Source: Bacteroidetes bacterium 41-46 (GTDB lineage: Bacteria > Bacteroidota > Bacteroidia > Bacteroidales > UBA932). From it: a DNA stretch of 64,000 bases. A program made the translations under genes and the position numbers. The stretch spans positions 62,001-126,000 of the forward strand of contig MKTA01000032.1 in NCBI GenBank assembly GCA_001897515.1, written 5' to 3'. Below, one piece after another: positions 32,433 to 42,594 of this stretch. A model generated the notes under the pieces. It was not told where the DNA came from. It searched no databases and saw only the letters and a list, made by a program, of their open reading frames with translations. Position 1 is the stretch's first letter, and every line of letters begins with the position of its first letter.

Positions 32433-33716
32433 TTATTCCATTATTAAACTAACTGGATCCTCAAGATAGTACATTATTGAATTAATGAATCTTGCCGTTT
32501 CACCACCATCAGCAATTCTGTGATCTACAGAGAGTGAAAGTGGCAACACCATACCAGGTACAACTTGATCCCCTTTAACTACAGGCTTTTTATCAATTCT
32601 CCCTATCCCAAGGATACCCGCCTGGGGGTAATTAATGACAGGAACAGCAAAAAGACCTCCTATGCTTCCATAGCTTGTAATTGTGAATGTTCCATCCTTC
32701 ATGTCATCAAGTGTCAGTTTTCCATCTCTCGCCTTATCTGATAGAGTTTGTATCTCGGTAGCAATATCTTTTACTGAAAGTTTATCAGCGTCTCTTATTA
32801 CTGGTACAACAAGTCCTTTTGGTGTATCAATTGCTATCCCAATATTGTAGTACTTTTTATAGATCATATTGCCTCTCTCCATATCCATCTCTGTATTTAA
32901 TGCTCTGAATTTTTTAAGGGAAGATGCAGTTGCCTTTATAATAAAAGCAAGATAAGTGAGTTTTATCCCCTCCTGAGAAAATTTATCCTTGTATTTTTTT
33001 CTCACCCTTTCTAGTTCACTTATCTCAACTTCTTCAAAAACAGTCATGTGAGCAGCATTATGCTTGCTTTGAATCATATTTTTTGCAATCGTTTTTCTAA
33101 TCTGAGATAGAGGCTCTATCTCAATATTTTGCTGATGACTCTTACCTTTTGAGTCTGTCTGAGCAGGGGAGGAGCCCATTTGTGAAGAAGTGGAAATAAA
33201 TCTGATTATATCCTCCTTAGTAACTCTGCCGGCAGGTCCGCTTCCTTTAACAACATTAATGTCAACACCACTCTCTTTGGCTAGTGCTCTGGCTACAGGA
33301 GTGGCCAATACCTTTGCTGGCTTTTCAGTTAATATTGAAGAGCTCTCCACTCCCTCTTTGCTGGCTGATAGGACAGCAGAATTTCCGGCTACCTCCAAGG
33401 TTCCAACAACGCCTGCTCCCTCCTCTTCAACAGCTTCACTTTTGGATGCCTCGGTAATTGCAGCCTCACCTTCAATACCTGCAATATCTATCTCAACAAG
33501 AGCAGAACCCACATGGATTGTTTCTCCTACTTTTCCAAACTTTGCCGCTATGATTCCGTCTTTGGGAGAGGGTATTGCTGTTACTACCTTATCGGTTTCC
33601 ATAGTTACAAGAGAATCTCCCATCTTTACGTTCTGACCCTTCTCCACATGCCACTCAACTATTGTTCCCTCTTCAAGACCCTCGCCTATATCTGGGAATT
33701 TAAATATATATCTCAT
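32433..33716 (-). CDS. 2-oxoacid dehydrogenase dihydrolipoamide acyltransferase (E2), one lipoyl domain
   Basis: 427 aa; lipoyl METDKVVTAIPSP; PSBD ATPVARALAKESGVDI; catalytic SVDHRIADGGETARF. Confidence 0.95.
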   Translation of the reverse strand: MRYIFKFPDIGEGLEEGTIVEWHVEKGQNVKMGDSLVTMETDKVVTAIPSPKDGIIAAKFGKVGETIHVGSALVEIDIAGIEGEAAITEASKSEAVEEEGAGVVGTLEVAGNSAVLSASKEGVESSSILTEKPAKVLATPVARALAKESGVDINVVKGSGPAGRVTKEDIIRFISTSSQMGSSPAQTDSKGKSHQQNIEIEPLSQIRKTIAKNMIQSKHNAAHMTVFEEVEISELERVRKKYKDKFSQEGIKLTYLAFIIKATASSLKKFRALNTEMDMERGNMIYKKYYNIGIAIDTPKGLVVPVIRDADKLSVKDIATEIQTLSDKARDGKLTLDDMKDGTFTITSYGSIGGLFAVPVINYPQAGILGIGRIDKKPVVKGDQVVPGMVLPLSLSVDHRIADGGETARFINSIMYYLEDPVSLIME

Positions 33717-33720
33717 AAAC

Positions 33721-34698
33721 CTAGTATTTTACAATTTTTTCAATTTCATAGAAAATTTTTAAAGGATCTTGCATATAGTGATGCTCTCCTTTTGGTAGCG
33801 GAACTATTACATCGTAACCAGATACTCTTGCAGGAGGAGCCTCAAGATGAAGGAATGCCTCTTCAATTGCAATTTGACTGATCTCTGCTCCAAGACCGAA
33901 AGATTTTGGGCCCTCTGTCACGGTAATTATTCTGCCTGTTTTCTTAACAGATTTTGCTATTGTCTCTTTGTCAATAGGATAGATTGATCTAAGATCTATC
34001 AGTTCCACACTAATACCGGCCTCTTTTGCCATAACTATAGCCTTTTGAACCTCTCTTATCATTGCCCCAAAAGATACTACTGTTACATCTTTGCCCTGAC
34101 TAAGAACGTTCGCTTTACCCAAAGGAATCGTGTACTTACCCTCAGCTACTTCCTGTTTAATTGCTCTGTATATCCTCTTTGGTTCCATGAAAAGTATTGT
34201 GTCATCGCTTTCAATAGCAGATATAAGCATTCCTTTTGCATCGTGGGGTGTAGATGGGGCTATAACTTTAAGACCGGGTATGTGTCCAAAAATTGCTTCC
34301 ATACTCTCGCTGTGGTGCTCAAGTGCATTGATTCCCCCTCCATAAGGCATTCTTATGACCATCGGCGTCTTATGAACTCCCCTGGAGCGATTGTGCATTC
34401 TTGAAGCATGGCTTATTATTTGGTTAAATGCAGGATAAATAAAACCGCAAAACTGCATCTCTACAACTGGCCTCATTCCAGCAATTGCCATTCCTATTGC
34501 TGTCCCGACAATGCCGGATTCAGCAAGCGGAGAGTCAAAAACTCTCTCTGCTCCATGTATCATCTGAAGCCCTTCGGTAACCCGGAAAACTCCCCCCTCT
34601 ACACCAACATCCTCTCCGTAAACAACAACATTTCTATCCTCTTTTAACTTGATATCCAATGCATCATTGATAGCATTGACCATATTCATTATTTTCAT
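33721..34698 (-). CDS. 2-oxoacid dehydrogenase E1 beta subunit
   Basis: ORF to 34749, likely start MKIMNMVNAINDAL; VYGEDVGVEGGVFRVTEGL, PLAESGIVGTAIGMA. Confidence 0.93.
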   Translation of the reverse strand: MKIMNMVNAINDALDIKLKEDRNVVVYGEDVGVEGGVFRVTEGLQMIHGAERVFDSPLAESGIVGTAIGMAIAGMRPVVEMQFCGFIYPAFNQIISHASRMHNRSRGVHKTPMVIRMPYGGGINALEHHSESMEAIFGHIPGLKVIAPSTPHDAKGMLISAIESDDTILFMEPKRIYRAIKQEVAEGKYTIPLGKANVLSQGKDVTVVSFGAMIREVQKAIVMAKEAGISVELIDLRSIYPIDKETIAKSVKKTGRIITVTEGPKSFGLGAEISQIAIEEAFLHLEAPPARVSGYDVIVPLPKGEHHYMQDPLKIFYEIEKIVKY

Positions 34699-34724
34699 TA
34701 CACTTTCTCTTGTTTGGTTAGTTA

Positions 34725-35816
34725 TTATTTTGCCCTGGCTGCCTTCCACTCCATAAATCTCTCATATTCCCTCTCCTGATCTTTAAGATCGTCGGGCATC
34801 TCGGCATACATATACTTGAAAATATCCTCTTTTGGATAAGGGCCGTAGTTTTCTGCTTCAAGAAACTGTCGGTCGACCTCTACTTTATACTGCTCAATCA
34901 CCTTCTCCTCCTCTTTGTCGCTCCAAATTTTCTTAGCAATCAGATAGCTTTTCAATCTCTTCAAAGGGTCTTTTAAATCCCATTGCTCCTCCTCCTCTTT
35001 TGTCCTGTATTTAGTTGGATCATCCGATGTAGTGTGCGCACCTTTTCTATATGTAACAGCCTCAATCAGAACTGGTCCCTCTCCAGCCTCACAAACCTTG
35101 ATTGACTCCTGAATTGCCTTGTACATTGCAAAGTAGTCGTTGCCATCTACTTTAATTCCTTTTACGCCATAAGCAATTGCTTTAACTGCAAGATTATCGG
35201 ATGCAGTTTGCATACGGGTAGGGGTGGAGATACCATATTGGTTATTCTGTATAATAAAAATTACCGGAACCTTCCAAACACCTGCAAAGTTTACTGCCTC
35301 GTGAAAATCTCCCTCTGAAGTTCCACCGTCTCCCACAAAAGCATAGACTAGATCTTTCTCTTTATTATATTTGATTGCATATCCAAGTCCGGCTGCATGA
35401 AGAAGCTGTGAAGCAATAGGAACGCTTATTGGCAAGGTCTTTTTTGCTTTGCTGAATTTTGATCCATCCTCATATCCCATAAAATAGAGAAAAAGCTCTT
35501 TTAACGTCACACCTTTTGCAAGCATAGCTCCCATCTCTCTAAATGCAGGGACAAGCCAGTCGCTATCTTTTATTAATGCTCCAACCGCTCCGGAGATTGC
35601 CTCCTGTCCATAATTTGGGGGGTAAGTGTAAATTCTCCCCTGTCTTTGATATGAAACTATTTGTAGGTCAGCTGTCCTTGCAAAGAGCATCTCTTTGTAG
35701 GCTTTTAGAAGTTCATCATCCTTTATTGGAGGCATCATCTCTTTGGCCACAACTTTTCCTTTATGGTCAAGTATCTGAAACTCCTTGTTGTTTATTGGGT
35801 TATATTCTTTGAACAT
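34725..35816 (-). CDS. 2-oxoacid dehydrogenase E1 alpha subunit
   Basis: 363 aa; ThDP motif GDGGTSEGDFHEAVNFAGVWKVPVIFIIQNN; YRKGAHTTSDDPTKYR. Confidence 0.94.
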   Translation of the reverse strand: MFKEYNPINNKEFQILDHKGKVVAKEMMPPIKDDELLKAYKEMLFARTADLQIVSYQRQGRIYTYPPNYGQEAISGAVGALIKDSDWLVPAFREMGAMLAKGVTLKELFLYFMGYEDGSKFSKAKKTLPISVPIASQLLHAAGLGYAIKYNKEKDLVYAFVGDGGTSEGDFHEAVNFAGVWKVPVIFIIQNNQYGISTPTRMQTASDNLAVKAIAYGVKGIKVDGNDYFAMYKAIQESIKVCEAGEGPVLIEAVTYRKGAHTTSDDPTKYRTKEEEEQWDLKDPLKRLKSYLIAKKIWSDKEEEKVIEQYKVEVDRQFLEAENYGPYPKEDIFKYMYAEMPDDLKDQEREYERFMEWKAARAK

Positions 35817-35881
35817 GTTTTTTTTGTTAATGATTTATTAGTAAAACAATCATTTAATCATATTGTTGAATCCACCCTTTT

Positions 35882-35924
35882 TTAAAAAAGAGGGGCCGGC
35901 TAAAATTTACTTTAGCCGGCCCTT
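35882..35924 (-). terminator. Intrinsic terminator of the NagB-PIG-L fusion gene
   Basis: GGGCCGGCTAAA-ATTTAC-TTTAGCCGGCCC perfect 12-bp stem (35893-35922); on the minus strand it is followed by CCTCTTTTTT. Confidence 0.85.
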
Positions 35925-35948
35925 TGTAATGAGTTAAATTAAGTTATT

Positions 35949-37868
35949 TTACATATCATGTCTTACAAATAACTCAATTGCCTGATATTCTGCCATTCCT
36001 AATTTATCAAACAGTAATGCTGTGTTATGATTTCTCTCTTCAGCACGTTGCCAGAACTCTCTCTTATCAGATCCGGGGAATAGAGGACGGTCCTTTTGAG
36101 ACTGGTGTTTGAATATAGCCTCTCTTTTAATGTTAACCTCTTCTGGACTCAAAGGAACCGCCATGTCAGAATCTGCAACATCCCACTCCTGCCAGGCACC
36201 TCTGTAAAGCCAAACTCTGCAATCCTTAATCCATTTTTCATCTTTTAGCTCATCTAAAGCAGCCAATATTGCCTGAAGACATACTCTATGGGTTCCGTGA
36301 GGATCGCTCAGATCACCTGCAGCATAAACCTGATGAGGTTTAATCTTCTGCAGGAGGTTTTTTACAATTTCAATATCTGCGCTGCTAATTGGTTTCTTCT
36401 TCACACCTCCTGTTTCATAGAATGGGAGATCCAGGAAGTGAACTCTGTTTTCCGGGATTTTTAAATATCTGCAGGCTGCTTTTGCCTCTCCTCTTCTGAT
36501 AGCCCCTTTTACAGCCCTGATACTAGGACTATCGGGCTCTCCGGGGTGTTTGATACTGAGCTCTTTCTGAGCAGTTGTGTAAATATTATCGCTTTTAGCT
36601 GTATCAAAGTCAAATATCTTAGCACTATCTCTCAGGAAGTCAAGAAATCTTACGGCATCATGGTCAAAAACAGCAATATTTCCAGAAACTTGGTATGCAA
36701 TATGTACTTCATGCCCATGTTCAGATAGACGAGCCATCGTTCCCCCCATAGATATTACATCATCGTCGGGGTGTGGGCTGAAAATTACAACTCTTTTAGG
36801 AAAAGGTTTTGCTCTTTCCGGTCTTGTTGAGTCATCTGCATTTGGTTTACCACCCGGCCATCCTGAGATAGTGTGTTGCAAATCATTAAATACTTTTATG
36901 TTTATTTTGCTTGCTGGTCCTTTCTCGGTGACCAGATCACTCATACCATTGTCATTGTAATCTCTATCAGTTAGCTTTAATATTGGTTTATCAAGTTTTT
37001 TGCAAAGCCAGAATACAGATTTTCTTATCATAAAGTCTGTCCACTCTACACTTCCTGTCAACCACGGCGTCTTGACCCTGGTCAGTTCAGCAGCTGCTGG
37101 CAGGTCAATTATTATCTCAAGATTATCATGTTGCTGAAGATAGGATAGGGGATTTTGCTCATTGATTGAACCCTCAACCATCTTTGCAATAGCTGATGCC
37201 TTACCCTCGCCCCATGCCAGGAAGAATATTTTTTTTGCTGATAGGATAGTCTCAATACCCATTGTAAGGGCATGATATGGAACATATTCCACTCCGAAAA
37301 ATTCTGACGCTGCAGAGATTCTGGATGAGTAGTTTAATGTTATAAGCCTGGTCTTTGAATTATAATATGAACCAGGTTCATTAAATCCCATCCCACCTGT
37401 AATTAAAGCATCAATACCTCCCAATTTTTTAATCAGAAGCTCGTAGTTGTCGCAATAATCATGAACAACCTCTTTTTTAATCTCACCATCAAGAAAGTGG
37501 ATATTTTCTGATGGTATCTCAATACCATCCAGCAGGTATTCCTGAAAAAAGCGGTAATGGCTTTGAAGCTCTTTTTTATTCAGGGGCCAATACTCTTCAA
37601 CAGAGAATAAATGAACGTTTTTAAAGGATAAGTCCTTCTTCTTGTGAATGTTAACCAGTTCCTCATAAACCTGTATTGCAGATGAACTTGCACTAAGAGC
37701 CAGAACACAATTCTGTCCCTTTCTGGCTTTACCTCTAATTAGCTCTGCAATGGTCTCGGCAACGAGAAGTGATGCTGCGGAAGAATCTTCGTAGATATCT
37801 ACCGGGATTTTCTCGTACCTCTTTGTAAAATCACCGTGAATTATCATAACTTTAAAATTGAACTGCAA
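35949..37868 (-). CDS. NagB-like domain fused to PIG-L/LmbE-type deacetylase domain
   Basis: 639 aa; N-half SHYRFFQEYLLDGIEIPSENIHFLDG...GFNEPGSYYNSKTRLITL; C-half FSPHPDDDVISMGGT and DPHGTHR. Confidence 0.9.
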   Translation of the reverse strand: MQFNFKVMIIHGDFTKRYEKIPVDIYEDSSAASLLVAETIAELIRGKARKGQNCVLALSASSSAIQVYEELVNIHKKKDLSFKNVHLFSVEEYWPLNKKELQSHYRFFQEYLLDGIEIPSENIHFLDGEIKKEVVHDYCDNYELLIKKLGGIDALITGGMGFNEPGSYYNSKTRLITLNYSSRISAASEFFGVEYVPYHALTMGIETILSAKKIFFLAWGEGKASAIAKMVEGSINEQNPLSYLQQHDNLEIIIDLPAAAELTRVKTPWLTGSVEWTDFMIRKSVFWLCKKLDKPILKLTDRDYNDNGMSDLVTEKGPASKINIKVFNDLQHTISGWPGGKPNADDSTRPERAKPFPKRVVIFSPHPDDDVISMGGTMARLSEHGHEVHIAYQVSGNIAVFDHDAVRFLDFLRDSAKIFDFDTAKSDNIYTTAQKELSIKHPGEPDSPSIRAVKGAIRRGEAKAACRYLKIPENRVHFLDLPFYETGGVKKKPISSADIEIVKNLLQKIKPHQVYAAGDLSDPHGTHRVCLQAILAALDELKDEKWIKDCRVWLYRGAWQEWDVADSDMAVPLSPEEVNIKREAIFKHQSQKDRPLFPGSDKREFWQRAEERNHNTALLFDKLGMAEYQAIELFVRHDM

Positions 37869-37887
37869 AAGTAGTTAAAAATTGTTA

Positions 37888-39195
37888 TCAGTATCCATAC
37901 TTTTTCCACATACGCTCAAGCATTAAACGTATCTCTCTTTCTCTTGGATTATTAGCAGGATTATAAATACAGCTCCCCATAAGAGATTCAGGCATAAACT
38001 CCAAATCTGTGAAATTCCCCTCATAAGAGTGTGCATACTTATAGTCTTTGCCATACCCTATGCTCTTCATAAGTTTAGTAGGAGCGTTTCTCAAATGTAA
38101 CGGAACAGGTTGATATCCTGTTTTTTCAACAATGGAAAGTGCCTCATCTATTGCTAAATAGGCCGAATTACTTTTTGGTGAAGTGGCAAGATATATTGCT
38201 GTGTGTGAGAGAATAATTCTTGATTCAGGCATTCCAATCTTACTTACGGATTCAAAGCAAGCATTTGCAAGAAGGAGTGCATTGGGATTTGCAAGACCAA
38301 TATCCTCAGATGCAAGGATTATCATTCTTCTGGCTATAAAAAGAGGATCCTCACCTCCAGAAATCATTCTGGCCATCCAATAAACTGCAGCATTTGGATC
38401 TGAACCCCTTATGCTTTTAATAAAGGCAGAAATTATATCATAATGCTGCTCTCCGTTCTTATCATAAATTGCAATATTCTCCTGGAGTTTTTCAGTTACA
38501 AGGTTATTAGAAATTATTATCTCTTCATTTGGTGAGAATGAGGAGACAATGAGCTCAATAATATTAAACAACTTTCTGGCATCTCCACCAGAAAATCTGA
38601 AAAGAGCATCACTCTCATATATTTCAATCTTTCTACTCCTTAACAGAGAGTCTTCATTTATAGCTTTTCTAGATAATTTCTCAAGATCCGCCTCATCTAA
38701 TGGTTTAAGTATATATACTTGACATCGAGAGAGTAGGGGGGTAATTACTTCAAATGAAGGGTTTTCTGTTGTAGCACCAATCAGGGTTATAGTGCCATCC
38801 TCTACAGCGCCAAGGAGAGCATCTTGCTGTGATTTATTAAATCTGTGAATTTCATCAATAAAAAGAATCGGCCTTCCTTTTTGAAAAATTGAGCGGGATT
38901 TAGATTTTTCAATTATCTCTCTTACATCTTTGACCCCAGCATTGACTGCTGATAGTGTATGAAAGGGACGTTCTAGTTGATGAGAAATTATTTTTGCCAA
39001 AGTAGTTTTGCCAACACCAGGAGGACCCCAGAGAATAAATGAGGAAATATTTCCACTCTCTATCATTTTTCTCAAAACAGCATCTTTACCTGCCAGGTGT
39101 TCTTGTCCCACATATTCATCAAGGGTAGTGGGGCGCATTCTCTCGGCTAATGGCTGAGTTAAGTTAAATTGGTTCTCTTCGGGGCTATTTAACAT
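37888..39195 (-). CDS. rarA: Replication-associated recombination protein A (MgsA/RarA AAA+ ATPase)
   Basis: 435 aa; [54 protein letters not shown]. Confidence 0.94.
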   Translation of the reverse strand: MLNSPEENQFNLTQPLAERMRPTTLDEYVGQEHLAGKDAVLRKMIESGNISSFILWGPPGVGKTTLAKIISHQLERPFHTLSAVNAGVKDVREIIEKSKSRSIFQKGRPILFIDEIHRFNKSQQDALLGAVEDGTITLIGATTENPSFEVITPLLSRCQVYILKPLDEADLEKLSRKAINEDSLLRSRKIEIYESDALFRFSGGDARKLFNIIELIVSSFSPNEEIIISNNLVTEKLQENIAIYDKNGEQHYDIISAFIKSIRGSDPNAAVYWMARMISGGEDPLFIARRMIILASEDIGLANPNALLLANACFESVSKIGMPESRIILSHTAIYLATSPKSNSAYLAIDEALSIVEKTGYQPVPLHLRNAPTKLMKSIGYGKDYKYAHSYEGNFTDLEFMPESLMGSCIYNPANNPREREIRLMLERMWKKYGY

Positions 39196-39214
39196 AATAT
39201 AAATTGTGTTGTTA

Positions 39215-40465
39215 TTATTGAATTTCTCGCTCTCTGCGACTTAACTGTCTAATAATCCTTGAAATAACACTTTCAATTGAAGCGTCAGGTTCAATGATAT
39301 TGTATCCACCCCAGAAATTATCATCTGTAAAATCCTGAACTTTTGCAGACATAATATCTCTTGAACGAATTCTGTTTTGGTTTTCAATTTTTCTTTGACG
39401 ATCTGATATCTCTGTAGTTGCAAGCTCTGACATAATTGTATATGTACTTCTAAACCATCTTCTGTCCCATTTTGCATTGAACTTAACTTCTGTCCTTGAG
39501 TAGTCAAAATGCCAGAGTCCATTGATTTCTTTATAATTTACCAAATAAGCAGCGGATAAAACCTCCATTTTAAGATTAGTAGGTTTTTTTCGGATAAAAT
39601 ATGAATTTGCCCTTGGGTTCTCCTCTACATTCATATTAAACTCAATTCTTGCAATGGCCATTGATTGAGATTCAATATACACTCTACCTCTGAAGAATAC
39701 ATCGCTTACATAGGGTTTTTGGTTAAATTCAATTACATAAAAGTATCTGTTGTCAATGGTAACAGGAGCAGACATTTTAAAATCATAATACTCTTTAATT
39801 AGCATGGGTTCAACGCCTAAGAAAGGATCCCTTGCTACGTCAATATCAAGCGCGGAATTTGGCCCCCCCTGAAATTTAACCATTAGCGTATCAATCCTGT
39901 TGGAGTCATAATTCCCTCTTGCCTTGTAAATACCTATTTGATCAACACCATATCTGCCATAAGCAGATTTGTTAATGTCCAGTACAGCCTCATTTATAGA
40001 TACATAGGAGTTCCCTTTTTTTATCATTTCTCTGTAAAATGCAGTTATTTGCATTGGGTCAACATGATAGTTACGATCAATTCTGTTTAATGCCATCATC
40101 ATTAATTCTGAAGCATCCTGAGGTCTCACTGTAATTGGTGCTAAACTTATCTCTGAAGGATTTAGCAATACACTAACCCTTTGATCTGATCCTGGTTTTA
40201 TGGCAATTTTTTGAGTTTTATATCCTAAATACGAGACAAGCAGAGTGTCAGCCTTTAAAATAGAGGGAATTTTCAAAAGAAAGTTACCTTCAGAATTTGA
40301 CACATTGCTTATATTGGTAGATAACAGTTGAATAGATGCATAACTAAGTTGTCTTTTGCTTGAGGCATCCAGTACTCTTCCAGATACTGAATAGTACTCC
40401 TGGGCATGTATAATATTGAAGCTTAGAGTCAATATTAATATTGTCAGTCTGTAATAAGCCTTCAT
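39215..40465 (-). CDS. CarboxypepD_reg-like domain protein, secreted
   Basis: 416 aa; signal peptide; YSVSGRVLDASSKRQLSYASIQLLSTNISNVSNSEGNFLLKIP. Confidence 0.8.
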   Translation of the reverse strand: MKAYYRLTILILTLSFNIIHAQEYYSVSGRVLDASSKRQLSYASIQLLSTNISNVSNSEGNFLLKIPSILKADTLLVSYLGYKTQKIAIKPGSDQRVSVLLNPSEISLAPITVRPQDASELMMMALNRIDRNYHVDPMQITAFYREMIKKGNSYVSINEAVLDINKSAYGRYGVDQIGIYKARGNYDSNRIDTLMVKFQGGPNSALDIDVARDPFLGVEPMLIKEYYDFKMSAPVTIDNRYFYVIEFNQKPYVSDVFFRGRVYIESQSMAIARIEFNMNVEENPRANSYFIRKKPTNLKMEVLSAAYLVNYKEINGLWHFDYSRTEVKFNAKWDRRWFRSTYTIMSELATTEISDRQRKIENQNRIRSRDIMSAKVQDFTDDNFWGGYNIIEPDASIESVISRIIRQLSRREREIQ

Positions 40466-40511
40466 ATTTTATAGTGTTTAAATGTTTCTTTTACGAATTT
40501 ACGAAAAACCT

Positions 40512-40519
40512 TAATTTTG
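40512..40519 (+). promoter_or_regulatory. Putative -7 element (TAATTTTG) for rlmD-alkD-mnmE
   Basis: TAnnTTTG, 19 nt upstream of the ATG at 40539. Confidence 0.45.
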
Positions 40520-40538
40520 CGTTATATATTAACAAACA

Positions 40539-41954
40539 ATGAAGAAAAAAGTTAGAGAGGTTTTAGAGGGAGTTGTTATTGAATCTGTAGCTGCAGAGGG
40601 TCGTTCAATTGCAAAGATTAACGGGAAAATTTTATTTGTGCCCTTTGCAATTCCAGGAGATATTGTTGATGTGGAGATACATAGAAAAAAAAGTGGATGG
40701 ATGGAGGGAGTCGTAAAAAGGGTTGTTATGCCCTCCCCTCACAGACTAGATCCTTTTTGCAGTCACTATGGGGTATGCGGAGGATGTAAATGGCAGCCTC
40801 TGCCCTACTCTATGCAACTAAAATATAAGCAGCAACAAGTAGAGGATCAGCTATTAAGAATAGGGAATCTTGATTTACCGGAGATTTCGTCTATTATTGG
40901 TTCTGAAAGAGTTGTCAGATATCGAAATAAACTAGAGTTCACCTTCTCAAATAAAAGGTGGATTGAGTCTCTTTCAGAGGCAGAGAATTTAGGCGAATTT
41001 GAAAGATACGGGCTGGGTTTTCATATTGCAGGGATGTTTGATAAAGTCCTTGATATTGAAAAGTGCCACCTTCAGGATGATCCATCTAATGAAATTAGAA
41101 ATTACATTAAAAGAGTTGCTTTAGAAAACAGATATTCATTTTATGATTTAAGGGAACATACCGGGTTTCTCAGAACCCTGATAATTAGAACAACTTCTAC
41201 AGGGGAATTGATGGTTATACTTGTTGTAAGTTATTTTGATAAAGAAATGATAGACAATTTAATGACCTCTCTCATATCAACTTTTACTCAAATTACATCA
41301 CTTAACTATGTGGTTAATGGAAAAAGGAATGATACAATAAATGATCTTGAGGTAATTAATTACTATGGAAGAGATTGCATTTACGAAGAGATGGAGGGGC
41401 TAAAATTCAGAATTGGACCGAAATCATTCTATCAGACAAATAGTCTTCAGGCATACAAGCTTTACTCAATTATCAGAGAATTTGCATCATTAAATGGGAC
41501 AGAAACATTATATGATTTATATACCGGAACAGGGACTATAGCGCTTTTTCTCTCTTCAAGAGTAGCAAAAGTAATAGGTGTAGAGTATGTTCCGGAGGCA
41601 ATTGAGGATGCTATAATAAACTCTCACTTGAACAAAATATCAAACGCAGTGTTCTATGCCGGAGATATGAAGGATATGATAACAGAGTCTTTTATAGAGC
41701 AGAATGGAGCTCCTGATGTAATTGTACTGGATCCTCCAAGAGCAGGAGTTCACCCAGATGTGCTTAATGTGATTATGAAGGTAAAGCCTGTTAAAATAGT
41801 GTATGTCAGCTGCAACCCTGCTACACAAGCCAGAGATCTTTCTTTAATTAAAGATAGTTACAAGATAAAGAGAGTTCAGCCTGTAGATATGTTTCCTCAT
41901 ACCCATCACCTTGAAAATGTTGTTCTTTTAGTTTTAAAAAATGAAAAAGACTGA
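40539..41954 (+). CDS. rlmD: 23S rRNA (uracil-C5)-methyltransferase, RlmD/TrmA family with TRAM domain
   Basis: 471 aa; C-X5-CGGCKWQ Fe-S motif, FYQTNSLQAYKLY, DLYTGTGTIALFLS, VSCNPATQARDL. Confidence 0.9.
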   Translation: MKKKVREVLEGVVIESVAAEGRSIAKINGKILFVPFAIPGDIVDVEIHRKKSGWMEGVVKRVVMPSPHRLDPFCSHYGVCGGCKWQPLPYSMQLKYKQQQVEDQLLRIGNLDLPEISSIIGSERVVRYRNKLEFTFSNKRWIESLSEAENLGEFERYGLGFHIAGMFDKVLDIEKCHLQDDPSNEIRNYIKRVALENRYSFYDLREHTGFLRTLIIRTTSTGELMVILVVSYFDKEMIDNLMTSLISTFTQITSLNYVVNGKRNDTINDLEVINYYGRDCIYEEMEGLKFRIGPKSFYQTNSLQAYKLYSIIREFASLNGTETLYDLYTGTGTIALFLSSRVAKVIGVEYVPEAIEDAIINSHLNKISNAVFYAGDMKDMITESFIEQNGAPDVIVLDPPRAGVHPDVLNVIMKVKPVKIVYVSCNPATQARDLSLIKDSYKIKRVQPVDMFPHTHHLENVVLLVLKNEKD

Positions 41955-42594
41955 AATACTTCAGTTATTCAACAGTAGCGGAGACTCCGAAAGGGGAGCT
42001 CAGATGGCTGCGTATATGAGAAATCAATTTCCATTTTTGGGAATAGGGTCTGTTAGAAGAGCTGAACTCTCCCGCCCCTTTCTATTAGAGTTAGACAAAT
42101 CTGAAAAAATAGACTGGGTTTTTGTATATGAGTGTTTTAACAGATCTGAAAGGGAGTTTGCCTATCTTGCAATTAGCTATATCAGCAGATTGAAAAATAA
42201 TTTAGATCCTACTGAAATATCAAATATTGAGAAGTTAGCCTATATAAAACCATGGTGGGATACAATAGACTCAATTGCTCCGTTGGTGGGCTTTTTATAT
42301 TTGAAGAATCCAAATTATGTTTTGAATTTTATATATAAATGGATGGATTCAGGGAATGTCTGGCTAATTAGAATGTCAATATTATTTCAGCTTAAGTATA
42401 AGCATAACACTAATATAGAGATATTAACTAAAGCTATACTTAAGAATAATGACACAGAAGAATTCTTTATTGATAAAGCTATAGGATGGGCGTTAAGACA
42501 ATACGCAAGGACTAATGCTTTATGGGTAAGAGAATTTGTTGAGGTAAATAGAATTAGTAAATTGAGTAAAAGAGAGGCATTAAAATGGATATAA
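41941..42594 (+). CDS. AlkD-like HEAT-repeat DNA alkylation repair protein
   Basis: 217 aa; FLGIGSVRRAELSRPF, EFAYLAISYI, WWDTIDSIAPLVGFL, ALRQYARTN. Confidence 0.88.
   Translation: MKKTEILQLFNSSGDSERGAQMAAYMRNQFPFLGIGSVRRAELSRPFLLELDKSEKIDWVFVYECFNRSEREFAYLAISYISRLKNNLDPTEISNIEKLAYIKPWWDTIDSIAPLVGFLYLKNPNYVLNFIYKWMDSGNVWLIRMSILFQLKYKHNTNIEILTKAILKNNDTEEFFIDKAIGWALRQYARTNALWVREFVEVNRISKLSKREALKWI

Noticed and set aside
33190-33636. 148-aa Ser/Thr/Pro-rich + strand ORF
   Set aside because: Mirror of the E2 linker and lipoyl region; low-complexity antisense artefact
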